From assembly GCF_014697125.1 (NCBI RefSeq), contig NZ_JACJRG010000018.1, positions 62,001 through 126,000 of the forward strand: a stretch of DNA of 64,000 nt. Reading direction: 5' to 3'. Below the pieces are notes generated by a model. It ran no database searches and was not told the DNA's origin. It was given only the letters and a program-made list of their open reading frames with translations. This DNA is from Anabaena minutissima FACHB-250. Lineage in GTDB: Bacteria > Cyanobacteriota > Cyanobacteriia > Cyanobacteriales > Nostocaceae. Below, in pieces: positions 26,740-35,182 of this stretch (position 1 is the first letter of the stretch; each line of letters begins with the position of its first letter). The translations under genes and the position numbers were made by a program.

Positions 26740-28716
26740 CTAGATGAAGATTTCTTCTACTCGGATTTGATGTTTGATTTCTAGGCTTTTTAGGTAGTCT
26801 AGGGGTTCGGAGGGGTTGAAGGTTTTACTGTCAAATAGGTGAATGGGGTTGTCTTCGCCTATGTCTAGTAAGCCTAGGTCGCGGGCTGCTTCACCAAATA
26901 TGTCTGTGCGACAAACTCTTTCGATGACTTCTACCCAGTTTTTGGGGAATGGTGTGATACTCCAACGTGCTAGCTGGGTGAGCATCCACAAGATTTCTGT
27001 GCGGTTGGGGTAGTTGGTTTTATTGAGGTAAAACTGGTTGTAAGCCGTGAGTTCTTGTGCTGGTTTACCGTCGCCGCGATCGTAGGGGTCGATGAAACCG
27101 GGACGAATGTATGCAGGGTTTACATCTAGGTACTCAGGACGAGAGAGTAGTTCGAGAATTTCTGGACGGTTGCGGAGGTCGTCACAGTATTTGCAAGCTT
27201 CTAGAAGTGCTTTGATTAAGGCTAAGTTGGTTTCTGGGTGTTTTTGCGCCCATTCTTCCCGTACTCCTAATACTTGTTTTGGCTGTCCTGACCAAATATC
27301 TAGGGCTGTAGCTGCTACAAAACCCAAGCCTTCATGCACAGCTTGATAGTTCCAAGGTTCTCCTGCACAGTAACCGTCAATGTATCCGGCTTCGAGTTGA
27401 GCAACCATTTGTGTGGGTGGAATTACTGTGAGGCTGATATCTTTATCGGGATCTATCCCACCAGCTGCTAACCAGTAACGCAAAATTAAGTTTTGCATTG
27501 ATGCTGGATGCACTATACCCAAGGTGAAAATCTGGTCGGGAGTAGCGTTAATCACTGCTTTTAAGTCAGCCAGACTACGCACGCCTTGGTTATACAATCT
27601 TTTGCTAAAGGTGATGGCGTTAGCGTTGCGCGAGAGATTGAGGGCGTTAATTACGGGAGTTGAATGTTTATTACCTGCACCCAAGGTCAGTGAAAGGGGC
27701 ATTCCTGCAAGCATTTGGGCTGCGTCTAATCTCCCGGTGACAAAACCTTTGGTGATTTCTTGCCAACTGTTGGCTTTACTGAGGATGATATTGTCTAAGC
27801 CGTACTTGGCAAAGAAGCCTTTTTCTTTGGCGACGATTAAAGGTGCAGCGTCAGTTAAGGGCATAAAGCCAATTTCTAGGATGGCTTTGGCTGTGCTTGT
27901 GGAAGAAGTGACTAAACGCTGGGTTTGACGTTTCTTAGCTAGTTTTTGCTGATTGAGGAAGTATATTATTTCATTCCGCAGATTATAGTAACTGGGATGC
28001 TTAACTACTTCCAAACGCTGACGGGGACGGGGAATTGGGACTTCTAAGATTTGTCCAATGTGGGCTTCTGGCCCGTTGGTGAGCATGACAACGCGATCGC
28101 TCAACAATAATGCTTCATCTACATCATGTGTCACCATCACAGAGGTAACGTTATGCTCGTTGCAGATTTTCATCAATTGTTCCTGCAAACTCCCCCGTGT
28201 CAAGGCATCCAAAGCCCCAAAAGGTTCATCTAACAACAACAACTTAGGCCGAGTAGCCAAAGCGCGGGCGATCGCCACCCGTTGTTTCATCCCCCCAGAC
28301 AACTCACTAGGACGTTTATTAGCTGCTGGGCGCAGTCCCACCATATCAATATGTTCTTCAATAATTCCTCGCCGCTCACCCTTGGGCTTACCCTGATAAA
28401 CTTCATCTACAGCCAGAGCAATATTTTCCCTAACAGTTAACCAAGGAAGCAACGAGTAGTTTTGAAATACCACCATGCGATCGGGGCTAGGATCTCTAAT
28501 TTCCCGCCCTTCCAAAGTCACACCGCCAATACTAGCGCGATCTAAACCTGCAATGATATTCAACAGCGTAGACTTACCACAACCAGAATGTCCAATTAGA
28601 GAAACAAATTCCCCTTGCTTAATTTTTAACTCAATATTTTTCAGGGCAATATATCTACCACCATTCGGTAAATCAAACACCCGATCAACGTGGTCAACTT
28701 CAACAAAAGTAGTCAT
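26740..28716 (-). CDS. nrtC: nitrate ABC transporter ATP-binding subunit with fused NrtA-like domain
   Basis: 658 residues. The N-terminal 260 are an ABC ATPase (Walker A GHSGCGKST, LSGGMKQR, LLLLDEPFGALD). After a basic linker, residues about 275-658 are a solute-binding domain homologous to NrtA (GFMPLTDAAPLIVAKEKGFF, CAGEPWNYQAVHEGLGF). In characterised cyanobacterial NrtC this cytoplasmic domain mediates ammonium-promoted inhibition of uptake. Length and fusion are as expected. Confidence 0.96.
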   Translation of the reverse strand: MTTFVEVDHVDRVFDLPNGGRYIALKNIELKIKQGEFVSLIGHSGCGKSTLLNIIAGLDRASIGGVTLEGREIRDPSPDRMVVFQNYSLLPWLTVRENIALAVDEVYQGKPKGERRGIIEEHIDMVGLRPAANKRPSELSGGMKQRVAIARALATRPKLLLLDEPFGALDALTRGSLQEQLMKICNEHNVTSVMVTHDVDEALLLSDRVVMLTNGPEAHIGQILEVPIPRPRQRLEVVKHPSYYNLRNEIIYFLNQQKLAKKRQTQRLVTSSTSTAKAILEIGFMPLTDAAPLIVAKEKGFFAKYGLDNIILSKANSWQEITKGFVTGRLDAAQMLAGMPLSLTLGAGNKHSTPVINALNLSRNANAITFSKRLYNQGVRSLADLKAVINATPDQIFTLGIVHPASMQNLILRYWLAAGGIDPDKDISLTVIPPTQMVAQLEAGYIDGYCAGEPWNYQAVHEGLGFVAATALDIWSGQPKQVLGVREEWAQKHPETNLALIKALLEACKYCDDLRNRPEILELLSRPEYLDVNPAYIRPGFIDPYDRGDGKPAQELTAYNQFYLNKTNYPNRTEILWMLTQLARWSITPFPKNWVEVIERVCRTDIFGEAARDLGLLDIGEDNPIHLFDSKTFNPSEPLDYLKSLEIKHQIRVEEIFI

Positions 28717-28718
28717 TT

Positions 28719-28757
28719 TAATTCGTAATTCGTAATTCGTAATTCGTAATTCGTAGT
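28719..28757. repeat. STRR array AATTCGT between nrtB and nrtC
   Basis: About five and a half perfect tandem copies of the heptamer AATTCGT, starting just upstream of the nrtC ATG. Part of the 70-bp nrtB-nrtC spacer, so it is probably transcribed in the operon mRNA near the nrtC ribosome site. Confidence 0.9.
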
Positions 28758-28786
28758 TTTAATTTAGGGAAGTAATTCCTTCTTCC

Positions 28787-29626
28787 CTACTTCTGGTCTG
28801 CTACAACTTTACTGGCAATAAAACCTACTAATCTATCTAGTAATAAGCCAACTAACCCAACATAAATCAGAGCCAAAATAATCTCACTTAAATTAGTTTC
28901 CGTGGTCGTGTTATAGGCATCCCAAATAAATGAACCAATTCCCACACCACCTACTAACATTTCGGCGGCGACAATTGCCAACCAAGATAAACCAATACCA
29001 ATTCTTAATCCAGTGAATATGTAGGGAACAGTTGCAGGAAAGACAATTTTTAAGAAATACTTTGCTCCTTTGAGTTTTAAAACCTTAGCTACATTAATGT
29101 AGTCTTGAGGAATTTGTTGTACGCCAACTGTCGTATTGATAATAATGGGCCAAATTGAAGTAATGAAAATCACAAAAATTGCTGAAGGATTAGCTTGTTG
29201 AAATGCTGCTAAAGAAATAGGTAGCCATGCTAGAGGCGGGACAGTTCGTAATACTTGGAAGATGGGGTCTACAGCATTGTAAACTAGTCGATTTGCACCG
29301 ACTAAAATACCTAAGACAATACCAGCGATCGCAGATAATGAAAAACCTAAAGCAACTCTACCCAAACTACTAAGTAATTGCCAGCCTAAACCTTTATCAC
29401 TTTCACCATTATCAAAGAAAGGATGGACAATAAACGGGTCCCAAGTTTCAGTAAAAGTTTCGATTGGCCCCGGTAACTCAAAGTTAGGCAGCAAGCAAAC
29501 TAGTTCCCAAAGTCCTAGAAAAATTACTAACGCTACCAATGGTGGTACAACTTTATTTAAAAGTAATTTATTGAGATTATTTCGAGATTTTTTTCTGATT
29601 ACCCGACTTCCTAAAACAGCAGCCAT
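28787..29626 (-). CDS. nrtB: nitrate ABC transporter permease
   Basis: 279 residues from ATG 29626 (MAAVLGSRVIRKKSR), the usual NrtB length. The frame stays open for 37 more codons, to 7 bp from the nrtA stop, but that part is unlike the family. About six membrane segments, with the binding-protein-dependent permease loop EMLVGGVGIGSFIWDA. It forms the membrane channel of NrtABCD. Confidence 0.93.
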   Translation of the reverse strand: MAAVLGSRVIRKKSRNNLNKLLLNKVVPPLVALVIFLGLWELVCLLPNFELPGPIETFTETWDPFIVHPFFDNGESDKGLGWQLLSSLGRVALGFSLSAIAGIVLGILVGANRLVYNAVDPIFQVLRTVPPLAWLPISLAAFQQANPSAIFVIFITSIWPIIINTTVGVQQIPQDYINVAKVLKLKGAKYFLKIVFPATVPYIFTGLRIGIGLSWLAIVAAEMLVGGVGIGSFIWDAYNTTTETNLSEIILALIYVGLVGLLLDRLVGFIASKVVADQK

Positions 29627-29743
29627 ATTTTCTATTATTTCCGTAATCTTTACAGTATTTTGTATTTTAGTAAATGCAGGATCCAGCAGATGTAAGTTGG
29701 GTTGAACGATAGTGAAATCCAACCTACTAGCTGTCACCTATAA

Positions 29744-31066
29744 TTAGACTTTCTTAATTTTCAAGCCTTGTAAATATGCTTCTGGTTTTTCGGGGTCAAA
29801 TTTCACACCATCAAAGAAAGTTTCAATACCGCGAGAAGTGCTAGTAGGAATTTCGGCATCAGCCACACCAATTGCTTTAGCTGCTTTTTTCCACAAGTCT
29901 TCTTTGTTTACTTGATCAACAATTTCTTTGATATTTGTATCTTTTGGCAGATAACCCCAGCGAATATTTTCAGTTATGAACCAAATGTCATGGCTCTTGT
30001 AGGGATAAGACGCGTTATCTGCCCAGAACTTCATGCGATGAGCAAATTCTTTCTCAGTCCGTCCATTACCATAGTCGATATTGCCTTTAGACCTTTCTAC
30101 AATATCTGCGGCAGCAACGTTAAAGTATTTACGATCAGAGCAGATTTTACACATCTCCTCTTTGTTTTCTTGTTTCTCGCACCACTGTTGAGCTTCTAAA
30201 ACAGCCATTAACATCGCTTGTGCAGCATTGGGATTTTGATCAACCCAATCCTTCCGCATCGCAAAGGCTTTTTCTGGATGATCTTTCCATAATTCACCTG
30301 TAACTAAAGCAGAATAACCCAATTTTTGGCTAACTAATTGAGCATTCCAAGGTTCTCCTACACAGAAAGTATCTACAGTACCGACTTTCATGTTGGCTAC
30401 CATTTGTGCGGGTGGAACAGGTTCTAAAACCACATCTTGATCTGGATTAATCCCGCCAGCCGCTAGCCAATAGCGCATCCATAAATCGTGAGTTCCACCA
30501 GGAAAGGTAATACCAGCTTTCAATGCTTTTTGATTAGCTTTAGCTTGAGTGGCTGCTGCTTTGAGTGCCTTGCTTTCTAGATTGACGTTGAGTTCTTTAT
30601 ACTTCTCTGCTACAGAAATAGCCTGACCGTTAGTATTTAACCGCGCCAAGATATACATTGGGGTTTTGTCTTTGATGGTCATTAAATAAGGCATGGGGCT
30701 AAGGATGTGTGCGCCATCAATTCCTCCGCCGCCTGAACCAATTTTCAGGTTGTCACGGGTGACAGGCCAAGATTTTTGTTTGATTACCTCAACATCGGTC
30801 ATGCCATATTTAGCAAAGAAGCCTTTTTCTTTAGCAATAATTAGAGGTGCAGCATCAGTGAGGGCGATAAATCCGAGTTTGGCTTTGGTCGTTTCTACTT
30901 TTGGTGCGTTAGCTACCGAGACGTTAGCGGCTGGATTGGCTGAGGGTGCTTGGTCGCCTGTGGTAGCTGAGTTGGAATTATTAGCAGCGCAAGCATGAGT
31001 CAAGATAGAAGCCGCCGCCGCCGCACCTGTAGTAACAATAAATTTTCTTCTGGAAAAGTTAGTCAT
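29744..31066 (-). CDS. nrtA: nitrate ABC transporter substrate-binding lipoprotein
   Basis: 440 residues. The N-terminus has a twin-Arg motif SRRKF at 5-9 and a lipobox-like LTHAC ending at Cys26, so a Tat-exported lipoprotein on the periplasmic face is likely. The mature part reads GFIALTDAAPLIIAKEKGFF and CVGEPWNAQLVSQKLG, the nitrate/nitrite-binding fold shared with the NrtC C-terminus. Second gene of the operon, 98 bp after nirA. Confidence 0.96.
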   Translation of the reverse strand: MTNFSRRKFIVTTGAAAAASILTHACAANNSNSATTGDQAPSANPAANVSVANAPKVETTKAKLGFIALTDAAPLIIAKEKGFFAKYGMTDVEVIKQKSWPVTRDNLKIGSGGGGIDGAHILSPMPYLMTIKDKTPMYILARLNTNGQAISVAEKYKELNVNLESKALKAAATQAKANQKALKAGITFPGGTHDLWMRYWLAAGGINPDQDVVLEPVPPAQMVANMKVGTVDTFCVGEPWNAQLVSQKLGYSALVTGELWKDHPEKAFAMRKDWVDQNPNAAQAMLMAVLEAQQWCEKQENKEEMCKICSDRKYFNVAAADIVERSKGNIDYGNGRTEKEFAHRMKFWADNASYPYKSHDIWFITENIRWGYLPKDTNIKEIVDQVNKEDLWKKAAKAIGVADAEIPTSTSRGIETFFDGVKFDPEKPEAYLQGLKIKKV

Positions 31067-31160
31067 TTTTCTGTGTATGTTGTTAATTCGTCATTAGTCA
31101 TTGGGCTTTGAGCATCAACAGTTATCAGTGATTTAAGTCTCCTTTACTTTCCCTAAACCC

Positions 31161-31203
31161 TCACTCAGCACTCAGCACTCAGCACTCCTAACTCAGCACT
31201 CAC
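31161..31203. repeat. STRR heptamer array across the nirA stop codon
   Basis: Repeats of ACTCAGC (with one CTAACTC variant) extend from the nirA-nrtA spacer into the last codons of nirA, so the C-terminal residues LGVLSAEC and the TGA are repeat-derived. Confidence 0.88.
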
Positions 31204-32775
31204 GAAAGCTTCTTCTCTCGCTTTCGCGCCGAAGTGTTGGATGAGTAAATCTCTTAATACTGGCTGTAAGTCTTCGCAGGGTATGCCTTTTTGGACGCAG
31301 CTACCTAACTCGGCATCTTTACCCACTTTGCCACCCATATAAATGTCAACGCCTTCTACGGCTTTGCCATTTTTACGGGCTTTCGTTCCCATCAAACCGA
31401 TGTCTGCAACTTGGGGTTGTCCGCAGGAGTTGGGGCAACCTGTCCAGTGAATGCGGACTGGACGCGTGAATGTTAATTCAGTCTCCAAGGCTTCAATCAT
31501 GCTGAGGGCGCGATTTTTAGTTTCGATGAGGGCGAAGTTACAGAACTCTGCGCCTGTGCAGGAAACTAGCGATCGCGTCAATAAACCAGGGTCAATAGAA
31601 AACCTCTCCAATAAAGGATCAGTTAAAAATGTCTTCAATTGGGAGTCAGAAATATGGGGAATAATCACGTTCTGCTCAACGGTCAGCCGAATTTCACTAC
31701 TGCCATAAACATCCGCTAACCGTGCCAATTCAAACATATCTTCGGCATATAAACGTCCTACAGGTATGTGCAAACCTACATAGTTGAATCCGGGTTGTTT
31801 TTGTTTATACACTCCAATGTGGTCGCGTTTTTCCCAATCAATTTCATCTTTGGGTGCGGCGGGTAGTAATGACTTACCTAAACGCTTTTCAATTTCTAGA
31901 CGAAACTTCTCTATACCCCATTCATCAATCAGCCACATCAAGCGGGATTTGAGACGATTAGCCCGTAGTCCATTGTCTCGATAAACTTCCAAAATGGCTC
32001 TACATACAGACACTACTTCTTCTGGAGTTACCCAAGCATTGAGAGGAATCGCCGCCTCGCAACGTTTGGCGGAAAAGAAGCCCCCGACTAGGATGTTGAA
32101 GCCGAAGACTGGGGATTGGGAAAAATCTTGCCCAGTCCCTTCCTTAAATGCTGGAACGAAGGCTAAATCATTGATTTCCGCATGAACGGAATTGTCTCGT
32201 CCACCTGCGATCGCTATATTAAATTTGCGTGGGAGGTTACTAAATTCTGGGTTTCCTTGTCCTTTGTTGGTCAACATATCTTGAATTTGCTGTACCAACT
32301 CGCGGGTATCATACAATTCATCTGCATCCAACCCAGCGACAGGATCACCTGTAATGTTGCGGATGTTGTCCATCCCTGATTGGACACTAGTTAAACTAAC
32401 GCTATGAAATCTATTGAAGATATCTGGTAAATCTTCAATTCTGATCCCCCGCAGTTGAATATTCTGCCTGGTTGTAATATCAGCATTACCATCATCTCCG
32501 TAACGCTGTACTACCTCCGCTAATACACGCATCTGTTCGCTGTTAACAATACCATTGGGCATCCGCAGCCGCATCATAAACCTACCAGGAGTAACTGGGC
32601 GGAAGAATACACCCACCCACTTGAGGCGATGATCTCGGTCAATTTCGTCCATTGCTTCCCAACCCAAAGAGGCAATTTTTTCTATTTCCTCCTTGATGGC
32701 CAGTCCATCTTTTTCGGCTTTGAATCTCTCGAATTTATTCGGACTGGCTTTTGTGGTAGTTGCTGTATCCGTCAT
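31165..32775 (-). CDS. nirA: ferredoxin-nitrite reductase
   Basis: 536 residues. Two sulfite/nitrite-reductase half-domains are visible. The siroheme/4Fe-4S ligands are in SCTGAEFC (Cys-x5-Cys) and GCPNSCGQ (Cys-x3-Cys). The enzyme reduces nitrite to ammonium using six electrons from ferredoxin. It is the first gene of the minus-strand operon nirA-nrtA-nrtB-nrtC-nrtD-nrtP-narB. The last eight residues come from a heptamer repeat array and are probably a neutral extension. Confidence 0.96.
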   Translation of the reverse strand: MTDTATTTKASPNKFERFKAEKDGLAIKEEIEKIASLGWEAMDEIDRDHRLKWVGVFFRPVTPGRFMMRLRMPNGIVNSEQMRVLAEVVQRYGDDGNADITTRQNIQLRGIRIEDLPDIFNRFHSVSLTSVQSGMDNIRNITGDPVAGLDADELYDTRELVQQIQDMLTNKGQGNPEFSNLPRKFNIAIAGGRDNSVHAEINDLAFVPAFKEGTGQDFSQSPVFGFNILVGGFFSAKRCEAAIPLNAWVTPEEVVSVCRAILEVYRDNGLRANRLKSRLMWLIDEWGIEKFRLEIEKRLGKSLLPAAPKDEIDWEKRDHIGVYKQKQPGFNYVGLHIPVGRLYAEDMFELARLADVYGSSEIRLTVEQNVIIPHISDSQLKTFLTDPLLERFSIDPGLLTRSLVSCTGAEFCNFALIETKNRALSMIEALETELTFTRPVRIHWTGCPNSCGQPQVADIGLMGTKARKNGKAVEGVDIYMGGKVGKDAELGSCVQKGIPCEDLQPVLRDLLIQHFGAKAREEAFVSAELGVLSAEC

Positions 32776-33034
32776 AAGCTGACTCTGGTTGCAAATTGCT
32801 GGTCAAGTACGAACCTCTAAACAATTTAAAATTCCATATGAAAAAATACAGTTAACTGTGACCGTCACCCTCAAAAGTGCGGCTATATAAACCGTATTGG
32901 TACATGAAAAACCAATATTGATGCCTGATTACTTGTTCTCAAATGCGTTCTAGAGAGCTTTATTTTTTAATTCCCCCGAAGGAGGCCGCCTATTACTCAC
33001 TGAACGCAAATTCACGAATGAATTAGAGAGAATT

Positions 33035-33102
33035 TGTAATTTTTTACATTGGCTAAATTTGTCAAGAGGTTTGTGTGAATGTTTATGTAACAATTTCGAT
33101 AC
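33035..33102 (-). promoter_or_regulatory. candidate nitrogen-control region of the nirA operon
   Basis: The 545-bp divergent spacer 32776-33320 contains no perfect GTA-N8-TAC NtcA site that I can find. Two related dyads occur: TGTAATTTTTTACA (33035-33048) and GTA-N10-TAC (33087-33102). A TTGACA lies between them on the minus strand. NtcA control of nirA is established in Anabaena; which element serves here is a guess. Confidence 0.3.
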
Positions 33103-33268
33103 TTCTCAGGTTATGTTGGGATTTAAGATAAAATCGTATAACTAGCTACAAAATTCTAGTAATAATGCTGAAATTAAATCATTAATATGCGTTTTCTGCA
33201 TAACATGGGTTTAGGTGACAGGAAGCAGGGGGAGCAGGGGGAGAAAATCCAATTCCCAATGCCTATTG

Positions 33269-33320
33269 ACTAATAACTAATAATTAATCACTAATAATTA
33301 ATCGCTAATAACTAATAACT
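33269..33320. repeat. TAATAAC/TAATTAA STRR-like array before the Rieske gene
   Basis: About seven degenerate heptamers (CTAATAA, CTAATTA-like) run directly up to the ATG at 33321, occupying the place where a ribosome-binding site would be expected. No purine-rich Shine-Dalgarno is visible. Confidence 0.7.
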
Positions 33321-33746
33321 ATGAAACGTCGTGATTTTATTAATTGGGTGGGTTTGGGTTGGCTAGCTAGTAGCTTACCTGTAGCAATCGCCGCTTGTGC
33401 TTCTACCAATACAACATCCACAACTTCAGGTTCTGATATTTGGCAAACAATAGGTACTGTGGCCGAATTAGACAAAACTGGGCAATTACTCTTAAATGAC
33501 TCCCCGGCTGGATCTGTATTAGTAGTAGGTACATCTACAGCTAAAAATTTGATTGCTGTTAATCCCATCTGTACCCATAAAGGATGCACGGTGGTATGGC
33601 AAGCCGCAAACCAAAAATTTGTCTGTCCTTGTCATGGTGCAGAATATGGAGTTGATGGTACAGTACAGAAAGACCCAGCTACCAAGCCACTCAATACTTA
33701 CGCCGCCAAGATTGAGGGGAGTTCAGTGGTAGTTAAGCGAATCTAG
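33321..33746 (+). CDS. Rieske [2Fe-2S] protein, exported
   Basis: 141 residues. The N-terminus KRRDF plus a hydrophobic stretch ending AIAAC (Cys26) suggests a Tat-dependent lipoprotein. The Rieske motifs are complete: C84-T-H86-K-G-C89 and C102-P-C104-H105, so cluster ligands and the disulfide pair are present. It is shorter than PetC and lacks its long N-terminal helix context, so it is more likely a stand-alone Rieske protein than the b6f subunit. It diverges from nirA; a redox role related to nitrogen assimilation is possible but unproven. Confidence 0.9.
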   Translation: MKRRDFINWVGLGWLASSLPVAIAACASTNTTSTTSGSDIWQTIGTVAELDKTGQLLLNDSPAGSVLVVGTSTAKNLIAVNPICTHKGCTVVWQAANQKFVCPCHGAEYGVDGTVQKDPATKPLNTYAAKIEGSSVVVKRI

Positions 33747-33823
33747 TTTCAGTCAGCAACACGTATAGTTACTTGGCTGGAGTCATTAGCATTCATCAAA
33801 AATCAAAATTTAAGTAAGGTATT

Positions 33824-35050
33824 GTGAATAATATCGGGCAGCTTTTGGTGCAGGCGCAAGCAGCGCATGATGCGGCTGATTGGTCATCGCTAGTTCAAGA
33901 TTTACATCAGTTGATTTTGGCGAATGACTCCAAACATTCAGAAATAGCTAATCCAGAATATCTGTTGGAATTAGCGTTGACAATTTTAGAGATGGGGGAT
34001 TTTCAGCAACGTTGGGATATTGCCAAGGTGCTGAATCAATTAGGAACTATCGCCATTCCGCCGTTGATTGCCATCTTGGAAGACGAAGACGCAGACGATG
34101 AACTACGCTGGTTTGCGGCGCGGATTGTCGGGGAGTATAAATACCCAAATGCGATCGCTCCTTTAGTAGAATTATTGAAAACTAGTGAGGATGAAGAACT
34201 CAAAGCGATCACCGCTACAGCACTAGGACAAATGGGAACTCTGGCTATTCCCATACTCTCAGAACTCCTTACCGAAGAAGATACCAGGCTTTTAGCTGTG
34301 CGATCGCTCTCTTATATTCGTCGCCCAGAAATTATTGCACCGCTATTGAGTGTAGTACAAGATGCCCAAGCCGCAGTACGTGCAGCCACTCTGGAAGCCC
34401 TCAGCAGTTTTCATGATCAACGTGTCCCACCTATACTATTGAACGCTTTAGAGGATGTCGCTGCTCACGTTAGAGGTGTAGCAGTCCAAGGTTTAGGTTA
34501 TCGTTCTGACTTATGTACAGAATTAGATTTGGTTGCTCAACTACAACCTAGACTTTATGACTTTCATATTGAGGTTTGTTGTAACGCCGCCATCGCCTTA
34601 GCGCGGATGGGTGGTGATGCAGCTACTCAGCATCTATTTACAGTTTTAATTTCTCCTCACACACCAATCACTCTACAACTCGAAATCATCCGCGCCTTGA
34701 TTTGGGTAGAGACATTATTGGGTTTGGAGTGCTTGCAAAAGGCACTGAATCATCTAAATTCAGCAACACTTTTACAAGAAATTGTCACAGTTATAGGAAG
34801 AGTACAAAAACCAGAGTTAATCTCAGCAGCATCAGGAATTTTGTTAGATATGGTGCAATCACAGCATCCAGCGACAAAAATTACTAGTGTTAAAAGTGCG
34901 ATCGCTTTATCTTTAGGCCAGTTAGGTTGTCAAGAAGCTACACCACTGTTGACTGATATGCTGACAGATGGTGATGAATTTGTCAGAGTCCATGCGATCG
35001 CTGCTCTCACAAAGTTAGAGAGACATTTAACTGATATTCTCCCCCGCTAA
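33824..35050 (+). CDS. HEAT-repeat protein, candidate NirB
   Basis: 408 residues from a GTG at 33824. It is built of PBS-lyase/HEAT-type helical repeats (ELRWFAARIVGEYKYPNAIAPLVELL, ELKAITATALGQMGTLAIPIL, HVRGVAVQGLGYRSD, FVRVHAIAALTKLE). Such proteins are scaffolds. In Anabaena a HEAT-like protein (NirB), encoded near nirA and divergent from it, is needed for full nitrite reductase activity and interacts with NirA. Position and architecture fit that role, but I cannot confirm orthology, so no symbol is given. Confidence 0.75.
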   Translation: MNNIGQLLVQAQAAHDAADWSSLVQDLHQLILANDSKHSEIANPEYLLELALTILEMGDFQQRWDIAKVLNQLGTIAIPPLIAILEDEDADDELRWFAARIVGEYKYPNAIAPLVELLKTSEDEELKAITATALGQMGTLAIPILSELLTEEDTRLLAVRSLSYIRRPEIIAPLLSVVQDAQAAVRAATLEALSSFHDQRVPPILLNALEDVAAHVRGVAVQGLGYRSDLCTELDLVAQLQPRLYDFHIEVCCNAAIALARMGGDAATQHLFTVLISPHTPITLQLEIIRALIWVETLLGLECLQKALNHLNSATLLQEIVTVIGRVQKPELISAASGILLDMVQSQHPATKITSVKSAIALSLGQLGCQEATPLLTDMLTDGDEFVRVHAIAALTKLERHLTDILPR

Positions 35051-35182
35051 CTGCTTACCCTGTGTAGTGGGAGCATTTTTGATCAAAAATGCAAAACAAA
35101 CCATCACCTCACTGCAAAATTTCTGCGGTAAATCGCAACTTCAGGTAGATTAGTTGATGGGCTGCAATCATTGGAGAGCAAA

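Noticed and set aside
29627..29737. 37-residue N-terminal extension of nrtB
   Set aside because: The usual NrtB starts at MAAVLGSR, giving 279 residues; the extension has no family similarity.
32776..33320. Canonical NtcA site GTA-N8-TAC before nirA
   Set aside because: I searched both strands and found only variants with 6 or 10 spacer bases, so no canonical site is claimed.
33321..33746. Cytochrome b6f Rieske subunit PetC
   Set aside because: Too short, lipoprotein-like signal, and not next to petA; a stand-alone Rieske protein fits better.
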